From: a virus
IMG/VR virus record: IMGVR_UViG_3300032307_000647
Span: 1 to 49,988 of that record
DNA length: 49,988 bases
Strand: one strand, 5' to 3'
The translations under genes and the position numbers were made by a program. Positions 41,389-49,988 of the stretch are shown here, piece by piece (position 1 is the stretch's first letter; the number at the start of each line of letters is the position of its first letter). The notes under the pieces are model-generated. The model was not told the DNA's origin and did no database searches. It was given only the letters and a program-made list of their open reading frames with translations.

Positions 41389-42203
41389 TGCCAATAACCG
41401 ACACCCCGACCAACGATACGAGCCCGACGTCGTCTTACACGATGCCGGTCGTTCATACCGGGTACGATTACAAGATCTACGGCCGCGATATTGGCGCGGA
41501 GATGTCCACGACGCTGGACGCGTATCTCGCCAACGCCAGCAAGTGGGCCAGCACCAATCTAACGCTGACCGGGTCGCTGGTGTCGCAGACTGTAACCAAC
41601 GCCAACGGCCTTAAGTCGATCTTCACGGGCACCATGGGTAGCTCGGCGATATCGCTGGTGCCCACGACCACCGGACAGTCCCTTAGGCTCGACGAGCTGG
41701 CGCTGGCGGCAAAAGCCCTCCTAGAGTCGCCTGAAATCGACGAGTCCGCCAACGGCCAGATATCCGCAGGCCTCAGCGCGGCAATGGGTGGCGGCCATAA
41801 TTCCGTCACGGCCATCAAGGATAGCATCACCTTCGAGCAGAAGCTACAGGCTAAGCAGATTTCCTTTGGTGCATACGCGCAAGCCCTAGACGCTTACTAC
41901 AAGGTCTACACGGCCACCGCGGCCTCGCTGTCGCAGGTCACGGCTCAGAGCTCCGCTCAGGCCGCGCTTACTATTCCGATCGTCGCTCCGTTCGAGTCTC
42001 AGATGGCTTCGGACGTGCTTGCCGCGTGGAACGATTCTCTCAACACCGGCCAGCTCAGAGATCAGCAGATCAGGCAGACGCACGCCGCAGGAACAGCCCT
42101 CGACGGCTTCAATCCGGGAACCAACTTCTCCGCGTGGAACGCCGAGTACGCGCTCGCCTACTGCGGCATCAAGTCCCAAGCCGCCGCCGCCAAAGCCACC
42201 TAA
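41388..42203 (+). CDS. Virion-region protein of unknown function (271 residues)
   Basis: A 271-residue protein starting MPITDTPTNDTSPTS. A Thr/Ser-rich N-terminus leads to long helices rich in Ala, Gln and Ser (EQKLQAKQISFGAYAQALD, and QVTAQSSAQAALTI). The composition is that of internal virion proteins. One cysteine lies near the C-terminus. It starts with TAATG overlap and ends with the same overlap to the next gene, where the cysteine-free block begins. Confidence 0.55.
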   Translation: MPITDTPTNDTSPTSSYTMPVVHTGYDYKIYGRDIGAEMSTTLDAYLANASKWASTNLTLTGSLVSQTVTNANGLKSIFTGTMGSSAISLVPTTTGQSLRLDELALAAKALLESPEIDESANGQISAGLSAAMGGGHNSVTAIKDSITFEQKLQAKQISFGAYAQALDAYYKVYTATAASLSQVTAQSSAQAALTIPIVAPFESQMASDVLAAWNDSLNTGQLRDQQIRQTHAAGTALDGFNPGTNFSAWNAEYALAYCGIKSQAAAAKAT

Positions 42204-43276
42204 TGCAACAACTACAATCACTATACCGGGGCGACTCCTCCCCTTCCCTGTCCCAGATATTTGGGATGCAGTACCAGCCCCAGCAGGCCATATCGCAAGC
42301 GGCCAACACGGCCGTAGGCTCTGGCATGTCTGCCGGCGCGCAGGTCAAAACGACGGCCATGAACAACGCCACGCAGATGGCGATCGCCGACGCGAACCGG
42401 TTCGAGAATCAGAGGCAGTTTAATCTCACCAACAAGCTGTACAACAGGAACGCATCCGAGAACGAGAGGCACAACCTGTCCACGGAAGCCAACGCTGACA
42501 AGATTACGGCGTGGAATACCGGAGGCCAGCAGGCGGCCGGCGATGAAGAGGCGAAGGGTATCATTAGCGCCCAGATAAACGACCTCACCACTACGCTAAA
42601 TAGCCTAGATAAGAACGATCCAAGCTACCAGAAGAAGGCTCAATACCTCAGGGACAGGATCAAATCCATTCAAGATGGAGGCAATAAGGCCGCACAAACG
42701 CGAGGAGGTCTTAGCGGGTTTGCAAAAGGCCTAGCCAACACCTACGCAAAAAACGGCCTGTTCGAGGGACTAGGCAAAGAGCTTACGCGCGTAGGCGCGC
42801 AGGGGCCCACTCCTTCGGCTAAGCCGGTTGCGAAAACGCCTAGCGAGATAAGCCCGGTTGCTGTCACTTCATGGCCGAGCTCGAATGGAACAGTTATATC
42901 GCTCCCCTCAGGATCCAATATCAACTCGTTTAACCTAACCGGAGGATCCGCGCCGGCCACGCTTAGCGGTAGCGTCTTTAACATGACTGGCACGGGCCAG
43001 ACCAACTTGACTGGCGTGACCACGCTCGGCGGACAGCCCGTATCGGGTCCGCTAACCATAGGGCCGTCTAGCCCGGCTACGACTCCACCGGCGACGACTC
43101 CACCGGCGACGACTCCTCCAGCCGGAACTCCACCGGCCGCAACTTCCGGGAGAACCTTCTTCCCGCTAACCCCATCAGCGCCGACTCCGCTCGCTCCCCC
43201 TGCGGCCGCAAGCGGAACTACGTTCTCGTTCTTCCCAAGACCTGCTGAGTTCAGGCCCACTCCGTCCGGATTGTAA
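42203..43276 (+). CDS. Internal-virion-like protein with Pro/Thr repeats, Cys-free
   Basis: A 357-residue protein starting MQQLQSLYRGDSS at 42203 (TAATG overlap). The N-terminal half is Gln/Ala/Asn-rich helix (QAISQAANTAVGSG, then TQMAIADANRFENQRQF). The C-terminal third is a Ser/Thr/Pro linker with a tandem TTPPA motif (DNA repeats of 15 bases at 43079-43138) and a final Pro-rich tail. No cysteine is present. It resembles podovirus internal proteins that go into the capsid and are ejected, but the family is not recognised. Confidence 0.55.
   Translation: MQQLQSLYRGDSSPSLSQIFGMQYQPQQAISQAANTAVGSGMSAGAQVKTTAMNNATQMAIADANRFENQRQFNLTNKLYNRNASENERHNLSTEANADKITAWNTGGQQAAGDEEAKGIISAQINDLTTTLNSLDKNDPSYQKKAQYLRDRIKSIQDGGNKAAQTRGGLSGFAKGLANTYAKNGLFEGLGKELTRVGAQGPTPSAKPVAKTPSEISPVAVTSWPSSNGTVISLPSGSNINSFNLTGGSAPATLSGSVFNMTGTGQTNLTGVTTLGGQPVSGPLTIGPSSPATTPPATTPPATTPPAGTPPAATSGRTFFPLTPSAPTPLAPPAAASGTTFSFFPRPAEFRPTPSGL
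43079..43138 (+). repeat. 15-bp tandem repeat encoding T-T-P-P-A
   Basis: Four consecutive 15-base units, the first two identical (ACGACTCCACCGGCG) and the next two diverged. They encode a Pro/Thr linker within the 357-residue protein. Copy number could vary between strains by slippage. Confidence 0.7.
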
Positions 43277-44526
43277 TGAAGTTCTTTGGCGCAGACCCAA
43301 TACAAGACCTTACTCCTGATCAGCTTCGGAGTATATCGGCGGGATCCGAGCTTGGAGCCGGCCCTGACGATTTGGCGAGGAAGGAAAGGGCGTCGCGCAG
43401 GCTACAGGTAGAACAGCGCAGGTTTTCTTCGCGCCCTGAAGATTCTTGGAAGCCAATAATAGGCGGTGAGGTAGGAAGGCTTACCGCCGAGGGGCTAATA
43501 AGGACAGACACCGCGGCCGACCTGATAGGAGATGTCAGGGTTGCCAAGGGCAAGGCGCTCCTAGGAAAGCTTGGGCCATGGATAGATGTGGCCGGCAATA
43601 TTTACGGAGCCAACTCGGCCACCGCGGCAGGAGAAAGCCCCTATGGAGACGTTGTCTTTAAGAACGGACAATGGGAGATCGCATCGCCCGAGGGAATAGA
43701 CGCCAACTCTATCGCAACCAATACCATTGAAGGCCTAATAAGCGCGGCTCAATGGACCAAGGTTGGAGCAATCCCGGCCAGCCTGTTTGCCGGAGAACTT
43801 ACCGAATCACAGATACACGAAGCGAACAGGAAGAAGGCCCCTAGGCTTGCCGAGATAGCAAATACCCCGGGATACATGGGATCAAAAGCAGAGGTAGATA
43901 CCCTTCTTCGAAATCTTCACGACCTAAGGATAGCTAGCGCGACTTCAGCTCCTGATGAGCCCGGCAAGATGAGCGGTGTGTTCTGGCAAGGCATAAGGGC
44001 AGACGCCAAGGCAGGCTACGATGCTGAGCTGGCTAACATAGCGGCAGACCTGTCGAGCGGAGATGAAGAAAGGATCAGAAGGGCATCCGAGCAGATGCCT
44101 GTCGTTGCCGAGATGATGGACAGGGTTAATGCTGACTTGGAGGCAGTACAGACAAGCTCTCAAGAGTTCACTTGGCCCATCAAGAGATTCGGAGAGTTTG
44201 TGGCCGATGAGGCTCCGAACATGAACATGACGCACTACTTCAGCGGAGACAGGCTACTTGAAACCCTCTCCGGGAATGTTACTAGCCACGGCCTGCTTGA
44301 TTACCTCAAGCCGTCCGGGAAGAACATGAAGCAATACCAACAGCGCAGGCGCTGGTCTGGACAAGACAAGCCGACCAGAAACCAAGGAAGCGCATTGCTG
44401 ATGGAGCTAAGCCAGAGGGCGCATGAAGCCGCTGGCGGAGATCCTGTCATAGCCCGCGACGCCAAGCAAAAGGCAATTAAGGACAATTTTTCCGTAGCCG
44501 ACCCCGGCTATGGCCTTTATCAATAA
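43276..44526 (+). CDS. Internal-virion-like protein, Cys-free, AGG/ATA/CTA-rich
   Basis: A 416-residue protein starting MKFFGADPIQDL, mostly helical, with Ala- and Gly-rich segments (AGNIYGANSATAAGES; GLISAAQWTKVGAIPASLFAG) that could touch membranes. No cysteine is present. Arginine codons are predominantly AGG, and ATA and CTA are frequent, the opposite of the capsid gene. No family is recognised. It starts at TAATG on the previous stop. By position and composition it is a candidate head-interior or ejected protein. Confidence 0.55.
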   Translation: MKFFGADPIQDLTPDQLRSISAGSELGAGPDDLARKERASRRLQVEQRRFSSRPEDSWKPIIGGEVGRLTAEGLIRTDTAADLIGDVRVAKGKALLGKLGPWIDVAGNIYGANSATAAGESPYGDVVFKNGQWEIASPEGIDANSIATNTIEGLISAAQWTKVGAIPASLFAGELTESQIHEANRKKAPRLAEIANTPGYMGSKAEVDTLLRNLHDLRIASATSAPDEPGKMSGVFWQGIRADAKAGYDAELANIAADLSSGDEERIRRASEQMPVVAEMMDRVNADLEAVQTSSQEFTWPIKRFGEFVADEAPNMNMTHYFSGDRLLETLSGNVTSHGLLDYLKPSGKNMKQYQQRRRWSGQDKPTRNQGSALLMELSQRAHEAAGGDPVIARDAKQKAIKDNFSVADPGYGLYQ

Positions 44527-44546
44527 CTCAATAACCTAATACATAC

Positions 44547-45920
44547 ATGGCACTCCAAGCACCAAAACACAGCCCGGCGGCAGAAAAGGAACTACGCGCC
44601 ACCCTTAAGGCAAAAAAGGAACTCATGGAAAAGCTCCTCCTTGAGAATCCGGCATTCAAGGGCGACGCGCCGATCGTGCTTCAAGGCGGCGGAAGGACCG
44701 AGACTGATGAAAGCGTGATAAGGAACCCCGGAGCAAACGACCCGGGTGGCACCACGACAAAGAAGAGCGTAACCACCAATGCAGGGCAGTCCGTGCACGC
44801 AAACACCGCCGCGCAGGATAAAGTGCGATCGACTTTTGATGACCTGAACACATTCATCACGACCGCCGAAGCCGACTTGGCCGATCCTGCTAGGCTCGCA
44901 AACAGGATACCCATAGGCGAAGAGGAGCTAATTGACGTGCTTGGCTCTGGAGTAAGCAACGCTCCCGCGATGGGCAGGGTAAGGACGTTCACCGACCTAT
45001 TGTCCAAAATGGAGACCGGAAGGCCAGAACAACAGGCCCTAATAAAGCTGATACAGGGATCCAACCCTACCGGAGGATATACCTTCCTTCGCAGTCTCAT
45101 GCCCGGCGCTAGGGAGAATGTAGATCTTCTCGCCGAGATAATGCACGGGATGAACAATAAAAACAGGGCCGCCGGCATGCTCAACTTGGACGAGCTTCAG
45201 GCCCTAAGGACGAACGCCCCGTTGCTAGCTACGCCGAATCAAGTCTCAAACGAGATACGAGCTACGGCTGGAGCCGCAGGGGGAGCCTTGCCTGCCGCGA
45301 ACAAGCTCGCAAACCAAGCCGAGCAGGTGGCGGTAAGTGCTCCTGCCGTTGAGAGGAACATCGCCAACATGGGCGCAGACGCGCTCAATCAAATAGGCAA
45401 AAACAGAAGGACGGCAACCATAGGAAGCGTCCTTACCGGCGCCGCCGCCGGAACGACTGCCGCCATGTGGCCGACAAATGACACCACCAAGTTCAATCAA
45501 AAGGCCCTTAAGGCTCTCCTTGGAACCGCATCCATAGACAAAGAGCTGTACAAGACCGATCCGTCCCAAGCCTTGGAGAATGCCTTTGGCGCGTATGCCG
45601 AGCGAGAGTTTGGAAGGAGCAAGAAGAAGCCTCAGTACAGCAGGTATGAGTCAATAATGCAGAAGTACGCCCAGACGCTTGCTAGGCTTGGCGAAGGCAC
45701 GCTAAAGATAACTGACAATGACCAAGGCCTTACCGACCTCAGGAAGGACATCAGCTCGTTCTACGCCCCTTCCGCCGGGTATGAAGGATACAACGCAGAA
45801 AACCCTATCGCGTTCCCGTATATGTCTGGCAACAAGCCCGGAGTCATAAGCATCGACAAGGACATGAAGAACATCGCTAGGCTAAAGGACGGCGAGGAGT
45901 TTGCCGCGTTCGACAACTAA
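44547..45920 (+). CDS. Internal-virion-like protein, Cys-free
   Basis: A 457-residue protein starting MALQAPKHSPAAEKEL at 44547. It has a helical, charged N-terminus, a Gly/Thr-rich linker, a central helical region (LNLDELQALRTNAPLLATP), and a short Gly/Ala-rich hydrophobic segment (SVLTGAAAGTTAAMWP) that could insert in a membrane. Its C-terminus is Tyr/Pro-rich. No cysteine is seen. The 20-base gap before it has no Shine-Dalgarno sequence. No family is recognised. Confidence 0.55.
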   Translation: MALQAPKHSPAAEKELRATLKAKKELMEKLLLENPAFKGDAPIVLQGGGRTETDESVIRNPGANDPGGTTTKKSVTTNAGQSVHANTAAQDKVRSTFDDLNTFITTAEADLADPARLANRIPIGEEELIDVLGSGVSNAPAMGRVRTFTDLLSKMETGRPEQQALIKLIQGSNPTGGYTFLRSLMPGARENVDLLAEIMHGMNNKNRAAGMLNLDELQALRTNAPLLATPNQVSNEIRATAGAAGGALPAANKLANQAEQVAVSAPAVERNIANMGADALNQIGKNRRTATIGSVLTGAAAGTTAAMWPTNDTTKFNQKALKALLGTASIDKELYKTDPSQALENAFGAYAEREFGRSKKKPQYSRYESIMQKYAQTLARLGEGTLKITDNDQGLTDLRKDISSFYAPSAGYEGYNAENPIAFPYMSGNKPGVISIDKDMKNIARLKDGEEFAAFDN

Positions 45921-46903
45921 TGGTCGACCCGGAAGATCTAGACCCGGAGGTCCTAGCGGCCGCCGTGGAGGCCTATCAGAACGGCCTTGGCGGTGCCGCG
46001 CCTGCCGCCGATCAGAGCTTCACTCCGGCAGTCATGTCGGACATGCAGGTCATCAGGGCCATGGGCAAGGATCCCATGGAGTTGCACAGCCCTGACTTTA
46101 TCCGCGAGGCGACGGCATACAGGGCCGCGGTAGGCAAGCAACAGGCACTACAGGCCAAGGCCAACGCCGCGCAGGTCAAACAACAGGAGAAGCTCAACGA
46201 CCCATCGTTTCAGGCCCAGCAGGTCTATGGCAGGCTTGGCAACGTGGGTGCCGCTAGGACCATAGCCAAGTCTAGGGGGCCCGCCCTGTTTCAATACGGG
46301 GAGGTGGTTGATATGGGTAAGGCCGGAGCGTTTTACATGGCTCCATCCGGCTACCTGATGATCCCTGACGGCAAGGGGGGAATGGTTAAGCAGTCGGCCG
46401 AGGACGTCGTCAAGATGGCCGGCGTCAGCGTCATCCCCTATCTGGGCGGCGACGAGGAAGCCAACGACTTCAGGAACACCACGGCCAAGGCATCGTCCAT
46501 CATAGGCTTCATGGACGCCCTTGAGAATCTATACGAGAAGAACAACAATCTCGTGCCCATGTCTAGCGACTACTACAGGGCACAGCAGATCGAAGAACAG
46601 CTGACGCTGGCAGTTACTCAGCTCCGAAGCGGGTCAAAGAGTGCGGCCGGCATATCCGACATCGAGATGGAAGCCATCAAGAGGACGCTTCCGCGCAGGA
46701 CTGACTTCAGGGAGCTCGACAGAGACTCTAGGATCAAGCTGTCCCAGACCAAGCAACAGCTGTTGGCTCTCATCATGGATAGGGCTCGCCGAAATGGCAT
46801 TGATCTCAGGCAGATAAAGCAGCAAGGTAACGTACCGACGGCTCAACCACAGGCCGGCGGAACAATAACCTCTCCTATATCTGGCCTAGTTCATGGACGC
46901 TGA
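45920..46903 (+). CDS. Internal-virion-like protein, Cys-free, precedes the giant gene
   Basis: A 327-residue protein starting MVDPEDLDPEVLA (TAATG overlap). It has a helical Ala/Gln-rich region (QALQAKANAAQVKQQEKL), a central compact region (GAFYMAPSGYLMIPDGKGG), then a long helical part (QIEEQLTLAVTQLRSGSKS). The C-terminus is Gln/Pro/Gly-rich. No cysteine is seen. The giant gene's ATG lies 11 bases before the stop, so the two may be translationally coupled. Function unknown; presumed ejected or head-interior. Confidence 0.55.
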   Translation: MVDPEDLDPEVLAAAVEAYQNGLGGAAPAADQSFTPAVMSDMQVIRAMGKDPMELHSPDFIREATAYRAAVGKQQALQAKANAAQVKQQEKLNDPSFQAQQVYGRLGNVGAARTIAKSRGPALFQYGEVVDMGKAGAFYMAPSGYLMIPDGKGGMVKQSAEDVVKMAGVSVIPYLGGDEEANDFRNTTAKASSIIGFMDALENLYEKNNNLVPMSSDYYRAQQIEEQLTLAVTQLRSGSKSAAGISDIEMEAIKRTLPRRTDFRELDRDSRIKLSQTKQQLLALIMDRARRNGIDLRQIKQQGNVPTAQPQAGGTITSPISGLVHGR

Positions 46904-49900
46904 TCAACAACCTCAACCGCAAGAAGAAAAGCCTAGCCTAGATGGCCTAGACATACAGAAGACGAGGGAGCTTCTAGCAAGACAGGGAGTGCCGATGATG
47001 ACGCCGGCCCTCCCTGATTTTTATCAGGGTCAGGATCCGGTACAGCAGGAGCCCAACGCTCCGACCGGCATAGCCGCACAGGCCGTCACGGGCAAGGACG
47101 TGTACGAGTACTTCCAAGCGCATCGTAATGGTCCGAACAAAGTAAGGTTTTCGTACGACGAGCAGGGCGCTAAGGCGTTCGGCATGATGGTGGATTACAT
47201 GCGTAGCCGTGACTCGCATCTCTTTGACACCGCATCGATGGCTCTAGGCCAGATGGTCAACGAGATGACGGAGGGCGCAAACGCTATGCCGAACCCGTTC
47301 ACAGATCCGCTTAAGGCTGGAGCTACGGCCGCGGAAGGATTGGCGCGAGGCATAAGGGATATCTACGGAGTTCTGGCTGAGTCCGAAGATCCGACTAGCC
47401 CGTTCTTCAAGTTCAGGAACTATGCGGCAAGGCTTCTAGGCAAGGACGACGGCGACGTCTACTCGCAGATGAGGCAGTTCCATCTTGCTGTCGATTTCAA
47501 CGACGCAACCTACGACAAGACGTCCGTTCTCGCAGACATTCTCCCTGAGGGATGGCGAGACCACTTTAGCAAGTATGTAGATCAGAAGGCCGCGATAGGT
47601 CTTTCCTACATCGCCATGGACCTTCCTGAGTTCATACTCAGCTTGGGTTCGTCCACTCCGGCGACTGCGGCAAGGCTGGCCGCGACCAGCGGATCCAAGG
47701 CGGCTCGCATGGCCAAGGGAGAAAAGATGTACGCCGCTTGGGCCGCGGCTACTACCGATCGAATCGGTAGCTTTGGCCAGCGCGTCATGGGCAACACCAT
47801 GGAAGCCGCGGGCGGAGCTATCAAGGCCCCCTTCAAGGCCATCTATGGAACTAGTCAGGCCGCCGCACAGATGGCCGGAGACTATGCCGGAAACGCCGTT
47901 CGCAACATGGCTACGGCTGAGATCGTCGAAGCTGGCGTTCAGATGACCGGCATGGGCCCGACCAATCCGGCCATCGGTTTCTTCCGTAGCTTCGGCGCGG
48001 AAGCCATGGGCGAGCTCTTGCAGGTCGCTGGTCAGGACATGGTCGACAGGTCGCTCGGCAAGACCATGGTCAAGTCGGACTCGCTCGGCATGACGACGCT
48101 TGAGCGCCTTGCCAGCGGCACGGCCAAGGGCGCGGAGAGCATGTCTAGGGAAGCCCAGATACTCGCGAAGGGCGTGAACGCCGCCGTCGGCTGGGCCCCC
48201 TCCCTGTCTGGCGCGACGCTGAAGACGATGTTCAGGGATGGCATGTTCGGTGCGGCCTTGGGCTACGGCAACTCGACCGAGGAAGGCATGGGTGCCGGCC
48301 TTGCGATGGGTGCGGCATGGGGAGGCATGACCGGAAGCATCCGCCATCTACACTCTTACACGACCTACACGCCGCAGGACGCGCGCGTCGTAGACAACTT
48401 TAGGGACTACGTCATTCCTGCCTTCGGCCGCATAATGGGCCCGACCAGCATGGAGATGGCTAGGCGCTTCCATGACAAGGTAAACAGCTTTGGCGATCTA
48501 AGGACCAGCTCCATCGAGCTCTCCCACCTGTCCACTCTAGTGGCCCACGAGGCCAGCTTGGTTGGAGAAGGCAACGTCATGTTCTACTTCGGCAACAGCC
48601 CGCAGGAGTTCATGAACGTGATGGCCGAGTCTAACATCAAGCCTCAGGACTACGACAAGGTTGTCGGCGCGTTCGCGTCCCTCAGCGAAAGCTCTGCGGC
48701 CGGCATGTTTGAAAAGATCACCCTCAACGACGGATCCGTCAAGAGGCTGATCGCCATCAACTCCGACATGTACAGGCCCACCACGGCCAGACATGAGATA
48801 ACCCACGCCCTGTTCAGGTCTGTCGTCGAGGCCAACTCGGAGATGGACTCCGTCATCAACAAGGAGACGGGCAGGTACATGGGCGATGTGTTTAATCCCT
48901 CCTACGCCAGCAGGATATTCGGAACCTCGAAAGACCTAGGCGTAATGCCGGACGCCGCGTGGCAGTCCCTGATGATCAGCTATGGCGCGGCCCAGATGTG
49001 GACCGAGTTCGGCAAGCCGGACGACCCCAAGATAGTTGGCAAGATAGGCGAGATGGCCAAGGCGGAGTATGGCGAGCTTCTCACTAGGATAAGGGGCCAC
49101 CTCAAGAGGGGCGTGGACATGCAGAACTACGAGGTCGTCAATGACTTCATCCGCGCCACGAACATGGCCGAGGAGGCCTTTGCCTACTACGCCTCCGGCA
49201 CGTCCAACGTTTTCGCCGTAGACAAGTACGTCAAGGATCCGGCAGCCCGCAACCTGCTCAGGGGATGGGCAGAGAACAGGGCTGCTAGAAAGAACAGCCG
49301 CATCCTGTCGTCGCTTGAAGAAGCTGGCGTAGAGATCAGGGCTAAGTTCACCAACGCGGACGGATCCCCTAAGCTGTTCGACGACGCCGGCAACCCGGCC
49401 ATCGAGACCTTTATGTTCGACGACGGCATCGTCGTCAGGACTCCGGGCATGGACTCGTGGGTTGAGTCTGTACTTAAGCAGGCCTACGCGCGAAGCGAAG
49501 TCCTCGTCTCGACGCTAGATCCCTTCAGGCAGGAAGCCTTCGCCAAGGAACACGGCAAGACCCACTTGTTTGCGCCGGTGCGCAACGGGGGTATGAAGCT
49601 CAAGTCTCCGGCCGAGCTGGATGAAATATCCAAGGATCAGGCCGCTAAGATTCTCGACTCCATCAACAAGGTGAACGAGCAGGTCAGGCCCGTCGTCGAG
49701 ACCGGCCCAGATGGATCCAAGAGGATCAAGCTAGAGAACGCCAACGCCGAAACCATTCAGGCCATACAGGCATCCGGAGCGCTCACCCCTCAGGAGTTCA
49801 ATGAGCTCCTAGCCATCGTCAAGGTGGCTGAGAAGAACAGGGCTGGCGACGTCACGTTCAACGTTATGACCGGCACCCTGCTCGCGCACACCAAACAAGT

Positions 49901-49988
49901 GCGCAAGGCCGGCGGCGTCTACAGGCTTACCGGCTCGGACGTTCCCGTTACCTACAGGACGTTCATGCCTTACAGCGTCGAGGTCAGC
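46893..49988 (+). CDS. Giant polyvalent virion protein, 5' part (residues 1-1032, overlapping the left end)
   Basis: Start of the 6,286-codon gene that continues at base 124 of the window; residues 992-1032 are shown at both ends. ATG 46893 (MDADQQPQPQEEK) lies in the 3' end of the preceding gene. From 46893 to 49866 is exactly 991 codons, so the phase is preserved into base 1. The N-terminus is Gln/Pro-rich; Ala/Gly-rich segments (around 245-330 and near 460-490) could insert in or pass membranes. A first zincin motif HEITH sits at 634-638, and EEAFAYY at 760-766 may include a third metal ligand. No cysteine is present. Together with the downstream part this is by far the largest gene of the genome. 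Confidence 0.9.
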   Translation, partial: MDADQQPQPQEEKPSLDGLDIQKTRELLARQGVPMMTPALPDFYQGQDPVQQEPNAPTGIAAQAVTGKDVYEYFQAHRNGPNKVRFSYDEQGAKAFGMMVDYMRSRDSHLFDTASMALGQMVNEMTEGANAMPNPFTDPLKAGATAAEGLARGIRDIYGVLAESEDPTSPFFKFRNYAARLLGKDDGDVYSQMRQFHLAVDFNDATYDKTSVLADILPEGWRDHFSKYVDQKAAIGLSYIAMDLPEFILSLGSSTPATAARLAATSGSKAARMAKGEKMYAAWAAATTDRIGSFGQRVMGNTMEAAGGAIKAPFKAIYGTSQAAAQMAGDYAGNAVRNMATAEIVEAGVQMTGMGPTNPAIGFFRSFGAEAMGELLQVAGQDMVDRSLGKTMVKSDSLGMTTLERLASGTAKGAESMSREAQILAKGVNAAVGWAPSLSGATLKTMFRDGMFGAALGYGNSTEEGMGAGLAMGAAWGGMTGSIRHLHSYTTYTPQDARVVDNFRDYVIPAFGRIMGPTSMEMARRFHDKVNSFGDLRTSSIELSHLSTLVAHEASLVGEGNVMFYFGNSPQEFMNVMAESNIKPQDYDKVVGAFASLSESSAAGMFEKITLNDGSVKRLIAINSDMYRPTTARHEITHALFRSVVEANSEMDSVINKETGRYMGDVFNPSYASRIFGTSKDLGVMPDAAWQSLMISYGAAQMWTEFGKPDDPKIVGKIGEMAKAEYGELLTRIRGHLKRGVDMQNYEVVNDFIRATNMAEEAFAYYASGTSNVFAVDKYVKDPAARNLLRGWAENRAARKNSRILSSLEEAGVEIRAKFTNADGSPKLFDDAGNPAIETFMFDDGIVVRTPGMDSWVESVLKQAYARSEVLVSTLDPFRQEAFAKEHGKTHLFAPVRNGGMKLKSPAELDEISKDQAAKILDSINKVNEQVRPVVETGPDGSKRIKLENANAETIQAIQASGALTPQEFNELLAIVKVAEKNRAGDVTFNVMTGTLLAHTKQVRKAGGVYRLTGSDVPVTYRTFMPYSVEVS
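48792..48806 (+). other. First zinc-metallopeptidase motif (HEITH) of the giant protein
   Basis: These codons encode H-E-I-T-H, residues 634-638, in the context ARHEITHALF. The local helix pattern fits a zincin. MAEEAFAYYASG, about 122 residues later, has an E-E-A-F-x-Y-Y element like the acidic ligand helix of some peptidases, but the spacing is long and this is uncertain. It is a separate domain from the HEIQH domain 1,725 residues further on. Confidence 0.6.
49866..49988. repeat. Terminal direct repeat, right copy (contig closure)
   Basis: Exact copy of bases 1-123. See the left copy for interpretation. Joining the ends here gives one uninterrupted reading frame. Confidence 0.95.

Noticed and set aside
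43079-43138. CRISPR-like or regulatory repeat array
   Set aside because: Contiguous 15-bp in-frame units without spacers, encoding a Pro/Thr linker. No CRISPR array was seen in the window.

Overview
The window is a GC-rich genome of a tailed phage with a podovirus-like gene set, carried on a contig that closes on itself. The last 123 bases (49866-49988) repeat bases 1-123 exactly, so the molecule is circular or terminally redundant, about 49,865 bp unique. The late strand encodes a large terminase, portal, scaffold, SU10-like capsid protein, adaptor- and nozzle-like tail proteins, and a block of presumed internal or ejected proteins. I recognise no tail sheath, tape measure, integrase, DNA polymerase or RNA polymerase. 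The host is not identifiable. Most genes lack a Shine-Dalgarno sequence and early leaders are A/C-rich, which suggests a host that relies little on Shine-Dalgarno initiation.

Layout. (1) 26.86-49.99 kb, continuing through the junction to 17.24 kb, plus strand: RusA resolvase, DNA-binding and terminase genes, portal, scaffold, capsid, connector and tail genes, four presumed internal virion proteins, one giant gene (46893 to 15888 across the junction, 6,286 codons, about 38% of the genome), then a holin and a spanin-like lipoprotein. (2) 17.3-25.5 kb, minus strand: the early operon with four tRNA genes, an ERF annealing protein and PD-(D/E)XK exonuclease, an O-like initiator with an iteron origin inside its coding sequence, a DnaC-like helicase loader, a lysozyme-like muramidase and many small proteins. 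(3) 25.5-26.9 kb: a mixed-strand switch region with a resolvase-like nuclease gene, a helix-turn-helix gene and several dyads.

How the parts work together. Replication looks lambda-like: the initiator binds iterons in its own gene and the loader recruits the host helicase. ERF, exonuclease and two junction nucleases would handle recombination and concatemers before terminase packaging. The early tRNAs read AGG, CTA, ATA and CAA. The first three of these codons are plentiful in the giant gene and its neighbours and scarce in the capsid gene and the early genes examined.

The most notable system is the giant polyvalent protein with its four upstream neighbours. Together they make 7,843 residues in which I find no cysteine, while nearby head and tail proteins have ordinary cysteine content. 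With two HExxH motifs and an EEVQSD motif in the giant protein, this points to a virion-carried, ejected protein set. The second main find is the origin: three 18-bp iterons at exact 23-bp spacing beside an 81% AT stretch, inside the initiator gene.
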